A stretch of 64,000 nt of DNA, taken from contig NZ_JARUND010000001.1 in the NCBI RefSeq assembly GCF_036898825.1, positions 744,001-808,000 on the forward strand. Reading direction: 5' to 3'. Origin of the DNA: Streptomyces sp. B21-083 (GTDB taxonomy: Bacteria; Actinomycetota; Actinomycetes; Streptomycetales; Streptomycetaceae). Positions 33,118 to 42,486 of the stretch are shown here, piece after piece (the stretch's first letter is position 1; every line of letters begins with the position of its first letter). The notes beneath the pieces are model-generated. The model was given only the letters and a program-made list of their open reading frames with translations. It was not told the DNA's origin and did no database searches. Position numbers and translations under genes: made by a program.

Positions 33118-33495
33118 TCAGATCTGCCAGGAGCGGAGCCGGTCGGCCGCGCCGTAGACGTCGGCCTTGCCCGAGATCAGGTCGCGGGCCAGGTCGACGA
33201 GAGCGCCGTAGGGCGGGTCGATGCCGACGTCGCTGACGAACATGTACGCCACGGCGGTGGCACAGGCGAAGCGGGCGTTGGCCGACGGCAGCGGCTTGAG
33301 CAGTGCGAGGGTGTGCAGCAGCGCGGCGGCCCGCCAGGCCGGGTCGGAGTCCACGCCGAGGCGTGGCGGGTCGACCCGGTGGCGGGCCACGGCGGCCACC
33401 AGGGCGGAGAAGTCGTTCACCGTGGGCTGGTCCGGGAGGACCTCTTCGTGGCGCTGGAGCAGCCACGGCACATCGATGTGGATGACGGGAGCCAT
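33118..33495 (-). CDS. Doc/Fic-family toxin with altered Fic motif
   Basis: 125 residues, the size of Doc-type toxins. Where Fic proteins have HPFxxGNxR, this one reads KPLPSANAR (residues 67-75): the catalytic His is Lys, the Gly is Ala, while Asn73 and Arg75 are kept. The following helix FACATAVAYMFV is as in Doc. Loss of the His makes canonical AMP transfer unlikely, so it may act differently or be inactive. It follows the ribbon-helix-helix antitoxin gene by three bases, a typical toxin-antitoxin arrangement. Streptomyces homologues of this form are, to my knowledge, commonly labelled Fic-family toxins. Confidence 0.8.
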   Translation of the reverse strand: MAPVIHIDVPWLLQRHEEVLPDQPTVNDFSALVAAVARHRVDPPRLGVDSDPAWRAAALLHTLALLKPLPSANARFACATAVAYMFVSDVGIDPPYGALVDLARDLISGKADVYGAADRLRSWQI

Positions 33496-33498
33496 CAG

Positions 33499-33747
33499 TC
33501 AGGCGACCCGTCCCTGACGAGCCGACGCGACCGGTTCGTCCTCGGGGAACGCGGCGGCGAACTCGTCGGCGTGGGCCGCGAAGAACCGCCGGAATTCCTC
33601 CGCGCCCTCCTGCAGGGCGCGGTGCCGGGCGATGTCGGCCGCCGCCGCCTCCCGTACGAGGGCCTTCATGGACGTACCGCGCTCCTTGGCTATCTGCCGC
33701 AGGTCCTCTAGCTCGCGGTCACTGAACTCCACGTTGAGAGCTGGCAT
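33499..33747 (-). CDS. Ribbon-helix-helix antitoxin
   Basis: 82 residues. The N-terminal ALNVEFSDRELEDLRQIAKERGTSMKALVREAA is a ribbon-helix-helix DNA-binding fold (strand, two helices), and the acidic C-terminal half (about 45-82) is the probable toxin-neutralising tail. First gene of the pair and probably autoregulatory, with a palindrome immediately upstream. Confidence 0.85.
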   Translation of the reverse strand: MPALNVEFSDRELEDLRQIAKERGTSMKALVREAAAADIARHRALQEGAEEFRRFFAAHADEFAAAFPEDEPVASARQGRVA

Positions 33748-33756
33748 GCCCCCACG

Positions 33757-33771
33757 GTACCGCGCCGGTAC
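33757..33771. promoter_or_regulatory. Palindrome upstream of the toxin-antitoxin pair
   Basis: GTACCG-CGC-CGGTAC, perfect 6-3-6, ten bases before the antitoxin ATG. A second small palindrome (TTAC-CC-GTAA) follows at 33772-33781. Good candidate for antitoxin autorepression. Confidence 0.6.
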
Positions 33772-33830
33772 TTACCCGTAAATATGGCCAGGTCAGAACG
33801 GTGAGGTGGTGGTACCGAGGGGGCATCCGA

Positions 33831-36074
33831 CTATCCCTGGTCGGCGACGAAGGACGCCATCCTGGCCAGGGCCGCGTTCCAGTTGATCGTGTGCTCGTTC
33901 GTCGACCAGGACTGGATGTCGTCGATGTAGCAGAACTGGCCGACGCAGCCCTGCAGTTTGCTCTGTGCGTAGGGGTCCTGAATGCTCGAGTTGGGGCCTC
34001 CGGCGAGCGTGCCGTCCGGCGGGCTCGGCAACTTCGGGTCGAGTTGGTGGGCGTACCAACGGCTGTGCTGCTGATGCGAGTTGACCTCGCCGTAACCCGT
34101 CACGTACGACATGTTCAGCGCGTTTCGGCCCAGGAGGTAGTCCATGCTCTGGAGCGCGCCGTCCCGGTACTTCGAGGCGCCGCTGATGTCGTACGCGGTG
34201 GCGACGACGACGGCGTTGTTCAGGACCTGGGCGTTGGAGCCCCAGTCGTACACGTTGGCGTCGGGGGCGTAGGGCATGCCGTACGGCTGGGCCGCCAGCG
34301 TGGTCAGATAGCGGTCGGCGCCCTTGACGACGGACTGGCGGACCTTGTCCCTGCCGGGGAGTTTGTTCGGGACGGTCGCCAGGTCGAGGCGGCCGGCCGC
34401 GGCGGTCCTGGCCCAGTCGAAGCCGAGGGGGACGAAGATGTCGGACGTGTGGACCGGCGAGTTCAGGATGTACCGCTCGAACGGCTTCTCACCGGTGGTG
34501 AGATACAACTCGGCGGCAGCCCAGTAGAACTCGTCCCGCGCGTCGGTGTCGTTGTAGGCGCCGCCACCGGTCGCGTCGTTCGGGTCGGCGTGGAGGTCGG
34601 GGTGGGCCAGGGCCGCCGTCCATGCCTTGCGCGCCACCGCGAGGGCCCGTGCGGCGAACGCGCGGTCGTAGGGCCGGTACAGCCGGGCCGCCTGGGCCGC
34701 CGTGGCCGCCAGGTTCAGGGTCGCCTCGGTGGTCGGCGGGTGCAGTTCACGCTTCTGCGGGTCGTCGCTCGGCAGCAGCGGCAGCCCGGTCCACTGTTCG
34801 TCGTGAATCTTGTGGTGGGCCATGCCGGCCAGCGGCTGCCCGGCGGGCACCTGCATCTTCAGCAGGAACTCCAGCTCCCAGCGGGCCTCGTCCAGGACGT
34901 CCGGCACCTTGTTGCCGCTCTCCGGGATGGCGAGCGTGCCGTCACCGAGCTTGTCCCGCTGCCCGGTACGGGCGTGCAGCGCGCGCTCGTACGTGCTCAG
35001 CAGTTCCCAGGTGGAGATGCCGCCGTTGACGACGTACTTGCCGTGATCGCCCGCGTCGTACCAGCCGCCGGTGACGTCGAGGGTGTAGTCGCACACGCCC
35101 GGCTGGCACGGCACCTTGGAGTCGCCCTGGTTGGGTGCCACGTCGACATGGCCGGCGGGGCGCGCGTAACCCGGGCGCAGATCGTCGCGGATCGCGATGC
35201 CGCTGCGCTGCGTGTAGTAGTACTTCAGCGAGTCCCGGCGCAGCCGGTCGTAGGCGCTCGCGCCGATGTCGAACGGGTGGCTCGTCTCACCGTCGGCGAC
35301 CAGCGTGAGGCCGGTACCGCCCTTGCGGTAGGAACCGAAGTCGATCGAGTGGACGTTCTGCCCGGAGGAGGGGTCCATGCCGCGCGGCACGGTACTGCCG
35401 TGGGCCACCGTCTTTCCGTCGGCCTTCTTCAGCTGCCAGGGCAGCGGCTGCGTGGAGCCGGTGACCAGCGTGGCGTTCTTCGGGCCCGCGGGCAGATAGG
35501 CGACCTGGTTGACCCGTACCCGGGGGCCGGTGTCCGGTTCGTACACCTCGGGCGGTACCCCGCCCACCAGCGACACGTCGTCCATACAGAACCGGAAGGG
35601 GTCGGCGCTGCCGCCGAGCTGGAATCCGACCTGCCCCTGGGTGGTGTCGGCGGAGGCGGTGAAGGTGTACGTGTAGGCGTCGCCGGACACGCTCAGCTGG
35701 GGGCTCACCTCGAAGTAGGTGTCGTACGGGGACACCGACAGGCCGACGATCGCCCGGACGACGTGTCCGGCGGGTGTGCCGGTCGCCTTGAAGGCGAACC
35801 GGTACGACTGGCCTTTGACGAGGGTGATGTCGTTCTGGCCGACGGCGGCGTCCCAGCGGTTGGTGGTGCCGCCGGGGACGTCCGCGCAGAGGCCTCCGCC
35901 GGACAGGCCCGCGGTGACGTTGCTGGTCGTCCACCAAGGGGCCGTGGTCGTGTCGAAGGTGCCGTTCTTGACCTGCTCGATCTCTTCGGCGCCGGCCGGA
36001 CCGGCGGGCAGCGCGGTCAGTGCCGCCGCGAGCAGGGCGGTCACCGAGAGCAGGATCGTTCTGCGTCGTTTCAC
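33831..36074 (-). CDS. Secreted GH9 cellulase with CBM4-type module
   Basis: 747 residues from GTG 36074 (GAGGAG seven bases before; the frame is open upstream without coding sense). Signal peptide 1-29; a CBM4/9-like beta-sandwich (about 31-170); the Ig-like N-domain of theme-E GH9 enzymes (184-270); GH9 barrel (275-745) with DAGD at 340-343 (nucleophilic water/base Asp) and the acid Glu727 in [12 protein letters not shown]. Predicted endo- or processive beta-1,4-glucanase acting outside the cell. The CebR operator 59 bases upstream of the start implies repression relieved by cellobiose. Confidence 0.94.
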   Translation of the reverse strand: MKRRRTILLSVTALLAAALTALPAGPAGAEEIEQVKNGTFDTTTAPWWTTSNVTAGLSGGGLCADVPGGTTNRWDAAVGQNDITLVKGQSYRFAFKATGTPAGHVVRAIVGLSVSPYDTYFEVSPQLSVSGDAYTYTFTASADTTQGQVGFQLGGSADPFRFCMDDVSLVGGVPPEVYEPDTGPRVRVNQVAYLPAGPKNATLVTGSTQPLPWQLKKADGKTVAHGSTVPRGMDPSSGQNVHSIDFGSYRKGGTGLTLVADGETSHPFDIGASAYDRLRRDSLKYYYTQRSGIAIRDDLRPGYARPAGHVDVAPNQGDSKVPCQPGVCDYTLDVTGGWYDAGDHGKYVVNGGISTWELLSTYERALHARTGQRDKLGDGTLAIPESGNKVPDVLDEARWELEFLLKMQVPAGQPLAGMAHHKIHDEQWTGLPLLPSDDPQKRELHPPTTEATLNLAATAAQAARLYRPYDRAFAARALAVARKAWTAALAHPDLHADPNDATGGGAYNDTDARDEFYWAAAELYLTTGEKPFERYILNSPVHTSDIFVPLGFDWARTAAAGRLDLATVPNKLPGRDKVRQSVVKGADRYLTTLAAQPYGMPYAPDANVYDWGSNAQVLNNAVVVATAYDISGASKYRDGALQSMDYLLGRNALNMSYVTGYGEVNSHQQHSRWYAHQLDPKLPSPPDGTLAGGPNSSIQDPYAQSKLQGCVGQFCYIDDIQSWSTNEHTINWNAALARMASFVADQG

Positions 36075-36132
36075 GTCTGGGCTCCTCGGGTGAGGGTGGG
36101 GGCGCGTGGGCGAGAAGAGCGGCGCTGTGCGG

Positions 36133-36146
36133 TGGGAGCGCTCCCA
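36133..36146. promoter_or_regulatory. CebR operator upstream of the GH9 cellulase
   Basis: Perfect 14-bp palindrome TGGGAGCGCTCCCA, identical to the established CebR box of Streptomyces. Its position in the presumed promoter region of the GH9 gene fits repression without cello-oligosaccharide. Confidence 0.92.
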
Positions 36147-36222
36147 GATGCGGGCGTGGCCCATGCTGTGCGAGACGCCGCGCCTTCGTCAACGGTCCGG
36201 ACGCGAATGGGCTCACCTACGG

Positions 36223-36324
36223 TTTTCGCCCTCGCCGCCCCTACCCGTCCCATCCCGGGGGCTGCCGCCCCCAGACCGCCGCTTCGGCCCTGAAGTGGCC
36301 TCGTCCTCAAACGCCGGACGGGCT
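36223..36324. repeat. Interspersed Streptomyces element, copy 1
   Basis: About 102 bases nearly matching 61487-61587: TTTCGCC..., CGCCGCCCCTACC, a G5-C5 hairpin, GGCCCTGAA, and the fully shared end TCGTCCTCAAACGCCGGACG. It starts 5 bases beyond the GH2 stop codon. I recognise the consensus as widespread in Streptomyces chromosomes. Confidence 0.85.
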
Positions 36325-36329
36325 GAAGA

Positions 36330-39300
36330 TCAGCCCGCCGGCGCCTCCAGGCGACTGATCCGCACCGCGCCCCGCTCCTCCCCCGGGTAACGGCTCGTCA
36401 AGTCCAGCCGCACCCCCGTGCCTTGTACCGCCGCGAAAGTGATCGCCGTGGGTGTGTCGGAGGTGTCGGCCCACTGGACGGTCGCGTCCGGCACCGGCAC
36501 ATGGCGGTCGCCGTCCCACACGGACACCGCGACCGACGCGGGCAGGCTGTGCGTCGCGTCCACCGTGAAGGAGACCTCGATCCGCGTGAAGTCGCGGGCC
36601 CTGCCCCAGTCGACGCTGATCCAGTCCTCGGCGCGGGCCCCGCTGAACGCGGGCAGCAGCGCGGTCGGTGCCTTGTAGAACGCGTTGGACCAGCCGGTGG
36701 CCGGCGTGCCGTCCAGCATCGCGGCGGGCAGACTGTCCGGGCGGCCGGAGTAACTGGCGTCCGCCAGAGGGTAGACGGGGGTCGCCGGGCCCAGGTCGGG
36801 TGCGAAGAGCGTGGCCGGCGTCAGCGCCTCGTCGCGTGCGGCCGTCGTACGGACGGTGAGCGTTCCCGTGCGCAGCCCGGCCGCGCGAGCCGTGACCTTC
36901 AGCCGCCCGGCCGCCGTGCCCGCCCGGACGATGGCAAGCGCCTTGCCGTGGAAGGCGGTTCGGGTGCTCGCCTGATAGCGCTCGGCACTCTCCTCGCGCC
37001 CGTTGTCGAGTCCGGCCAGCGAGCCGCCGTCGACCTCGAAAGCGAGCAGATGCTCGGCGCCGGGCACCACCACACCCCGGGCGTCGACCACGTCGGCGGT
37101 CACGAAGCACAGCGAACGGCCGTCGGCGGCGAGGGACTTGCGGTCCGCGGTGAGGCGTACCGTGTGTGCCGGCCCCGCCGTCCGCAGGACGTCCGTCGCC
37201 ACGACCCGGCCGCCTCGCCGGGCCACCGCCTTCAACTCGCCCGGCTCGTAGGGCACATGCCAGGTCAGATGAAGTTTGCCGGCGCTGCCGGTCGGGCTGG
37301 TGTAACTGCCGGGCCAGGCACCGGCGGTGACGGTCTTGTCGTCGCCGGTGGCCTCGGTGGTCTCCAGGTAGGCGCGGCCGTCGACCGTCCTCTTCGTGTC
37401 GAACCGCCTTGTGCCTAGGGACATTCCGTTGAGGAACAGTTCCACCGTGTCGACGTTCGCGTAAGCCCAGACCTCGACCGTGTCGCCCGGTTCGTGGTTC
37501 CAGGTCGTCGGGAGCAGATGGACCATGGGCTCGCTCGTCCACTGGCTGCGGAACAGGTGGTACATGTCCTTGGGGAAACCGGCGGTGTCGACCGCGCCGA
37601 AGAAGGACGCCTTGACCGGGAACACGTCGTACGGGGTCGGCTCGCCGACGTAGTCGATGCCCGACCAGAGGAACTCGCCCGCGAACCACTTCCGGTCCCG
37701 GTCCTTCTTCAGGCCGTACTCGCCGCTCATCGTCCAGGAGGCGAGGTTGTTGTCGTACGACGAGACCGCGCGCCTGCCCGGCGTGTGGTTCTCGCCGGTG
37801 TTGAGGCGTTCCGGCTCCTGGTAGGCGCCCCGGGTGGAGGTCTCCGACGAGGACTCCGACTCGAACAGGAACAGGTGGGGGTAGCGGGCGTGCAAGGCGT
37901 CCACGGAGGCCGCGGTGTTGTAGTTGAGGCCGAGGCCGTCGAGCTTGGCGAGGATCAGGTCGCCGGGGGTGCCGGGGGCCGGCACGCTGCGGTGGCGGTG
38001 GGAGCCGATGACGACCGGGCGGGTGTCGTCGGACGCCTTGACGGCGGCGATGAGCCGGTCCGCGATGGTGAGGCCGGCGGTGGAGGTGAACTCGGAGATC
38101 TCGTTGCCGATGGACCACATGAGGACGGCGGGCGAGTTGCGGGCGGCCCGCACCATCTCCGTGATGTCCTTGTCCGCCCACTCCTCGAAGAACCGGCCGT
38201 AGTCGTAGCGCGTCTTGGGGCTGCGCCAGCAGTCGAAGGCCTCCACCATCATCACGATGCCCAGTTCCTCGCAGACCTGGATCATCTCCGGCGAGGGCGG
38301 GTTGTGGGAGGTGCGGAAGGCGTTGACGCCCATCGACTTCATGATGGTCATCTGCCGGCGGATCGCGTCGATGCTGACGGCTGCCCCGAGGGCGCCCAGG
38401 TCGTGGTGGAGGTCGACCCCCTTGATCTTGTGATGCGCGCCGTTGAGCTGGAAACCCTCGTCCGGGTCGAAGCGGAAGCTCCGGATGCCGAAGGTCGTGC
38501 GATGGGTGTCCACGGTGGTGCCGTCGACGCGCAGTTCGGTCTTCAGGGTGTAGCGGTGCGGGGCCGCGACGTCCCACAGTTTCGGTTCGGGCACCGTGAG
38601 TTCATGGGTCTCGCTCGACCGGTCGGTGACGGTGACCGTGGAGGACGTGCGGGCGACGGTACGGCCGCGGGGGTCGACCACCCGGGAGACGACCTCGACC
38701 TCGGCGGCGGCGCCCGACGCGTTCACGACCGAGGTCCGCACCTGGACGACGGCCCGGTCCTCGGTGATCTCCGGCGTGGTGACATACGTACCCCAGCGCT
38801 CCACGTGGACCGGTTCGGTGACGACCAGGCGGGCCTCGCGGTAGATGCCGCTGCCCGAGTACCAGCGGCTGCTGGGCAGGCGGTTCTGCACCTTGACCGC
38901 GAGCACGTTCTCGGTGGTGCCGTCGGTGTGGAGCAGATCGGTGAGGTCGAAGGTGAATCCGGTGTATCCGTAGGGGTGGCGGCCGAGCTCCGTGCCGTTG
39001 CAGTAGACGTACGAGTCCATGTAGACGCCGTCGAACTCGACCGAGATCCGCTTGCCGGCGAGCGCGGGCGGGAGGGTGAAGGCGAGGCGGTACCAGCCGA
39101 GGCCGCCGGGGAAGAACCCGGTGCCACTGGTGGTGCCGTGGTCGGTGGTGGGGGCGAGTTCGATGCTCCAGTCGTGCGGCACCGCGACGGCTCGCCACGT
39201 CGAGTCGTCGTAGGCGGGATCGGGGGCGTCGGCGTACGCGCCCGTCGGGTCGGTGATCCCGCCCGCGTTGACCAGCGCGAAGCGCCAGCCGTCCCGCAGC

Positions 39301-39422
39301 GGCACGGTTCGGCGGCCGGCCCGGCCCGCGGCGGCCCGCGCGTCGGCCGCGGTGCCCAGCAGAGCTCCGGCCGCGGGGGCGGACGTACCGGCGACCAGCA
39401 CCGATCTGCGCGTGACCGTCAT
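36330..39422 (-). CDS. Secreted GH2 glycosidase (beta-galactosidase-like) with C-terminal discoidin-like domain
   Basis: 1030 residues from ATG 39422 (GGGAGAG upstream). Tat-type signal: TRRSVLVAG at residues 4-12. Then the GH2 sugar-binding domain (about 38-205), Ig-like domain (210-315), TIM barrel (320-625) with acid/base Glu441 (GNEIS) and nucleophile Glu523 (SES...STRG pattern), additional beta domains with DUF4982-like character (about 640-890), and a C-terminal F5/8-type carbohydrate-binding region (about 900-1028). Galactosidase is likeliest, but glucuronidase or another GH2 specificity is possible. The start was chosen over upstream in-frame ATGs, which would bury the Tat signal. Upstream of the GH9 gene on the same strand but probably separate. 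Confidence 0.88.
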   Translation of the reverse strand: MTVTRRSVLVAGTSAPAAGALLGTAADARAAAGRAGRRTVPLRDGWRFALVNAGGITDPTGAYADAPDPAYDDSTWRAVAVPHDWSIELAPTTDHGTTSGTGFFPGGLGWYRLAFTLPPALAGKRISVEFDGVYMDSYVYCNGTELGRHPYGYTGFTFDLTDLLHTDGTTENVLAVKVQNRLPSSRWYSGSGIYREARLVVTEPVHVERWGTYVTTPEITEDRAVVQVRTSVVNASGAAAEVEVVSRVVDPRGRTVARTSSTVTVTDRSSETHELTVPEPKLWDVAAPHRYTLKTELRVDGTTVDTHRTTFGIRSFRFDPDEGFQLNGAHHKIKGVDLHHDLGALGAAVSIDAIRRQMTIMKSMGVNAFRTSHNPPSPEMIQVCEELGIVMMVEAFDCWRSPKTRYDYGRFFEEWADKDITEMVRAARNSPAVLMWSIGNEISEFTSTAGLTIADRLIAAVKASDDTRPVVIGSHRHRSVPAPGTPGDLILAKLDGLGLNYNTAASVDALHARYPHLFLFESESSSETSTRGAYQEPERLNTGENHTPGRRAVSSYDNNLASWTMSGEYGLKKDRDRKWFAGEFLWSGIDYVGEPTPYDVFPVKASFFGAVDTAGFPKDMYHLFRSQWTSEPMVHLLPTTWNHEPGDTVEVWAYANVDTVELFLNGMSLGTRRFDTKRTVDGRAYLETTEATGDDKTVTAGAWPGSYTSPTGSAGKLHLTWHVPYEPGELKAVARRGGRVVATDVLRTAGPAHTVRLTADRKSLAADGRSLCFVTADVVDARGVVVPGAEHLLAFEVDGGSLAGLDNGREESAERYQASTRTAFHGKALAIVRAGTAAGRLKVTARAAGLRTGTLTVRTTAARDEALTPATLFAPDLGPATPVYPLADASYSGRPDSLPAAMLDGTPATGWSNAFYKAPTALLPAFSGARAEDWISVDWGRARDFTRIEVSFTVDATHSLPASVAVSVWDGDRHVPVPDATVQWADTSDTPTAITFAAVQGTGVRLDLTSRYPGEERGAVRISRLEAPAG

Positions 39423-39688
39423 GCGACTCTCCCTCATCAGACCCCAGAAGTACTCACAACTGATCGTTAACAAACAGATTCTGACGGCGTGGTGCATGCA
39501 CCCGTCAAGACCTCGGTGGCGTACTTCGGTCTCACCCGTCACAACGGCCTGAATTCCCGCCCCGTGCGGCGGCCCGCGCGGGCCCCGGGGAGAGCGGGGT
39601 TCCTGCCCACGCCGGGGCAGGACGCATTAGGGTGGAACACCAGTGACGCCCCTTGCTCACTGTGAGTGTTCACGACGGAGTGGCGGCG

Positions 39689-42076
39689 ATGAGCCCGGTG
39701 TACCCGTTCGACGATGCCGCCACGGCGCGGGCCGTCGTCGACGAGCGGGGCGCACTGACCGGCTGGAACGAGGGCGCTCGACAACTGCTGGGCTGGTCGG
39801 CGGCCGAGATACTGGGCCGTCCCGCCGCTTCCCTCCTGGTCGCCGACGGCTCGGCCGGGCCCGACCGGCCGGCGGAGGACCTCTGGCACGGCACTCTCGC
39901 CCTGCGTCACCGCGACGGCCGGACGGTGTCCGCCTGGCTTCTCGCCCACCACCGGCCGACCCCGGACGGCGGCGGAGGCGACTGGCTCGTCGTCACCCCC
40001 CTGGCGAACGGTGCCCGGCCCGCGGCCGACGACCCGCTGATGCGGGCCGCGCTCGCCCAGGCGCCGTGTGCGACCGCCGTCTACGACGACCAGCTGCGGC
40101 TGCACGGTGTCAACCACGCCATGGCCGCTGTCATCGGGCTGCCGCCGACGCGCATCCGGGGGCTCAGAATCGCCGAGATAGGGGGCCGGGAGCGCAGCTC
40201 GGAGCTGGAGCTGCACATGCTCGACGTGCTGACCAGCGGCCGGGCGAAGGACGTCCAGACCTATCTGCGCACCGGCGGCGAGGATCACGCCCACGCCTGG
40301 CTGGCCAGAATCGCGCCCCTCAGGGACGCCGAGGGCCGGGTGCGGGGGGTCTGTCTCGCGGCCCACGACTTCACCGACCAGTACCTCGCCCGGGAGCGCC
40401 TCCAGCTGGTCAACGAGGCGAGCGTACGCATCGGCACCACCCTCGATGTCACCCGGACGGCGCAGGAGCTGGCGGACGTCTGCGTCCCGGCGCTCGCCGA
40501 CTTCGTCAGCGTCGATCTGCTGGACCCGCCGCAGCACGGCGGCGACCACCGCCCGGCCGAACTGACGGCGCCCCTCAGCCTGCGCCGGGCCGCCCACCGG
40601 TCGATCATGCCGGGCAGCCCCGAAGCGGTGACCAAGGTGGGCCAACTGGACCGGTACCCCGTCTCCTCGCCCCAGGCCGACTCCCTCCTGGCGGCCCGCA
40701 CCATCGTGGCGACCCTGCCCTCCGCCGCCGTCGAACAGTGGCTGGCCTGGGACAAGGCCCGCCTCGACCGGGTCAGGGAGCTCGGTATCCACTCCTCGAT
40801 GTCCGTGCCGATCACGGCGCGCGGTACGACCCTCGGTGTCGCCGTACTGACCCGGTACCGACGGCCCGACCCGTTCACGGCCGACGACGCGCTGCTCGCC
40901 GAGGAGGTGACCGCCCGGGCCGCCGTCTGTATCGACAACGCCCGCCGGTTCTCCCGCGAACGTGAGACCGCTCTCGCCCTGCAACGCAGCCTGCTCCCCC
41001 GGACGCTGCCGCGCACCGCCGCCCTGGAAGCCGCCTCGCGTTACCTTCCGGCCGCACGGGCCGGGGTGGGCGGCGACTGGTTCGACGTGATCCCGCTGTC
41101 GGGGATGCGGGTCGCGATGGTCGTCGGGGACGTGGTCGGCCACGGCATCCAGGCCTCCGCCACGATGGGCCGGCTGCGTACCGCCGTGCGCACGCTCGCC
41201 GACATCGACCTCGCCCCGGACGAACTGCTCACCCACCTCGACGATCTCGTCGTACGGCTGTCCGCCGAGGCCGGCGGCGACGGCAACCCGGGCGAGGTCG
41301 GGGCGACCTGTCTGTACGCGGTCTACGACCCGGTGTCACGTCGCTGCACGCTGGCCCGCGCCGGGCATCCTCCGCCGGTCATCCTCACCCCGGGCGGCAC
41401 TCCCCGGCAGGTGCGGCTGCCCGCCGGACCGCCGCTGGGTCTGGGCGGGCTGCCGTTCGAGTCCACGGAACTGGATCTGGCCGAGGGCACGGTCCTCGCC
41501 TTCTACACCGACGGGCTGATCGAGAGCCGCGAGCGGGATATCGACGCCGGCCACCGGATGCTGTGCGACGCGCTGGCGGCGTACGCGGACTCGCTCGACG
41601 AGACGTGCGACCGCATCCTGCACACCCTGCTCCCGCCGGGCGGCGCGGCGGACGACGTGGCACTGCTGCTGGCCCGCACCCAGGGCCTGCCCGCCTCCCG
41701 TGTCACGACGTGGGACATTCCGTCCGACCCGGCGCTCGTCGGGCCGATCCGCAAGCAGGTCGGCGAGCAGCTCGACGTGTGGGATCTGAGCGAGGCCTCG
41801 TTCACCACCGAGCTGGTGGTGAGCGAGCTGGTCACCAACGCGATCCGCTACGGCTCGCACCCCATCCGGCTGCGGCTCATCCATGACGCGGCCACCCTGA
41901 TCTGCGAGGTCTCCGACAGCAGCCACACCGCCCCGCATCTGCGGCGCGCCAGGACCTTCGACGAGGGTGGCCGCGGTCTGCTGCTGGTCGCCCAGCTCAC
42001 CGAGCGGTGGGGCAGCCGCCATACACCCGACGGCAAGACCATCTGGGCCGAGTTGTCCCTGACGGGCGAGATGTGA
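39689..42076 (+). CDS. PAS-PAS-GAF-SpoIIE phosphatase-HATPase regulator
   Basis: 795 residues from ATG 39689, eight bases after GGAG; TTG 39653 and GTG 39662 are alternatives without a ribosome site. Two PAS-like regions (about 10-110 and 120-235), a GAF domain (about 250-420), a SpoIIE/PP2C domain (435-655) with VGGDWFDVIPL, VVGDVVGHGI, YTDGLIES and GAADDVALLLA, and an RsbW-like ATPase (670-790) with SELVTNAI and EGGRGLLLV. Architecture resembles the copy at 5563-8040, though the N-terminal sensors differ. Monocistronic, followed by a hairpin. Confidence 0.9.
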   Translation: MSPVYPFDDAATARAVVDERGALTGWNEGARQLLGWSAAEILGRPAASLLVADGSAGPDRPAEDLWHGTLALRHRDGRTVSAWLLAHHRPTPDGGGGDWLVVTPLANGARPAADDPLMRAALAQAPCATAVYDDQLRLHGVNHAMAAVIGLPPTRIRGLRIAEIGGRERSSELELHMLDVLTSGRAKDVQTYLRTGGEDHAHAWLARIAPLRDAEGRVRGVCLAAHDFTDQYLARERLQLVNEASVRIGTTLDVTRTAQELADVCVPALADFVSVDLLDPPQHGGDHRPAELTAPLSLRRAAHRSIMPGSPEAVTKVGQLDRYPVSSPQADSLLAARTIVATLPSAAVEQWLAWDKARLDRVRELGIHSSMSVPITARGTTLGVAVLTRYRRPDPFTADDALLAEEVTARAAVCIDNARRFSRERETALALQRSLLPRTLPRTAALEAASRYLPAARAGVGGDWFDVIPLSGMRVAMVVGDVVGHGIQASATMGRLRTAVRTLADIDLAPDELLTHLDDLVVRLSAEAGGDGNPGEVGATCLYAVYDPVSRRCTLARAGHPPPVILTPGGTPRQVRLPAGPPLGLGGLPFESTELDLAEGTVLAFYTDGLIESRERDIDAGHRMLCDALAAYADSLDETCDRILHTLLPPGGAADDVALLLARTQGLPASRVTTWDIPSDPALVGPIRKQVGEQLDVWDLSEASFTTELVVSELVTNAIRYGSHPIRLRLIHDAATLICEVSDSSHTAPHLRRARTFDEGGRGLLLVAQLTERWGSRHTPDGKTIWAELSLTGEM

Positions 42077-42125
42077 GTCCCGGCGGCCGCTGAGGACGCC
42101 TCGATACGGTGCCACGCGGGACTTT

Positions 42126-42151
42126 CGGGTGCCGGTCGTACCGGACACCCG
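42126..42151 (+). terminator. Hairpin after the third phosphatase gene
   Basis: CGGGTGCCGGT pairs with ACCGG-A-CACCCG around a CGT loop (one bulged base), 50 bases after the stop. Probable terminator. Confidence 0.6.
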
Positions 42152-42183
42152 TGACGGTGCACGGGACGCGGTACGCGCGGTGA

Positions 42184-42411
42184 CCCCAGGAGGGTGGACA
42201 CGGCGACCTTCCCGAGAGCGCCTGGGCGGGTCTGAGCTTCGCCGACCCGGAGCTCGGCGGGGCCGGGACGGTCACTCCGGAGGAGCTGCTGGTGACGCCG
42301 CCGGACGAGGGGGAGCAGCTGAAGGTGACCTGGGAGAAGGGTGTGATACCGGTCGACGGCGACGAGGCCTCGGTGTTCCTGACGGTCTTCGGTTCCGGCA
42401 CCGGACCCTGA
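42184..42411 (+). pseudogene. Frameshifted remnant of a small gene
   Basis: This frame opens after a TGA at 42181 and gives a protein-like stretch (GDLPESAWAGLSFADPEL..., TPEELLVTPPDEGEQLKV, then VFLTVFGSGTGP and stop) with strong third-position GC, yet it has no usable start before an internal GTG. A second frame just upstream (about 42112-42195, RDFRVPVVPDTRDGARDAVRAVTP) also looks coding and would join it after one frameshift near 42190. I do not recognise the family. A sequencing error could produce the same picture. Confidence 0.4.
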
Positions 42412-42486
42412 CCCGGTCATCGGGCCCGCTGGCGGAACCTGCTTTCATGGACGGGTACCGACCCCCCTGTCCCGGAGGACCGAACC

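Noticed and set aside
32602..33711. 369-codon plus-strand frame over the intergenic region and toxin-antitoxin genes
   Set aside because: No recognisable domain, and its right half is antisense to the toxin and antitoxin genes.
33801..36293. 830-codon plus-strand frame
   Set aside because: Antisense of the GH9 gene, Val/Gly/Arg-rich with no motif, while the minus frame has full GH9 signatures.
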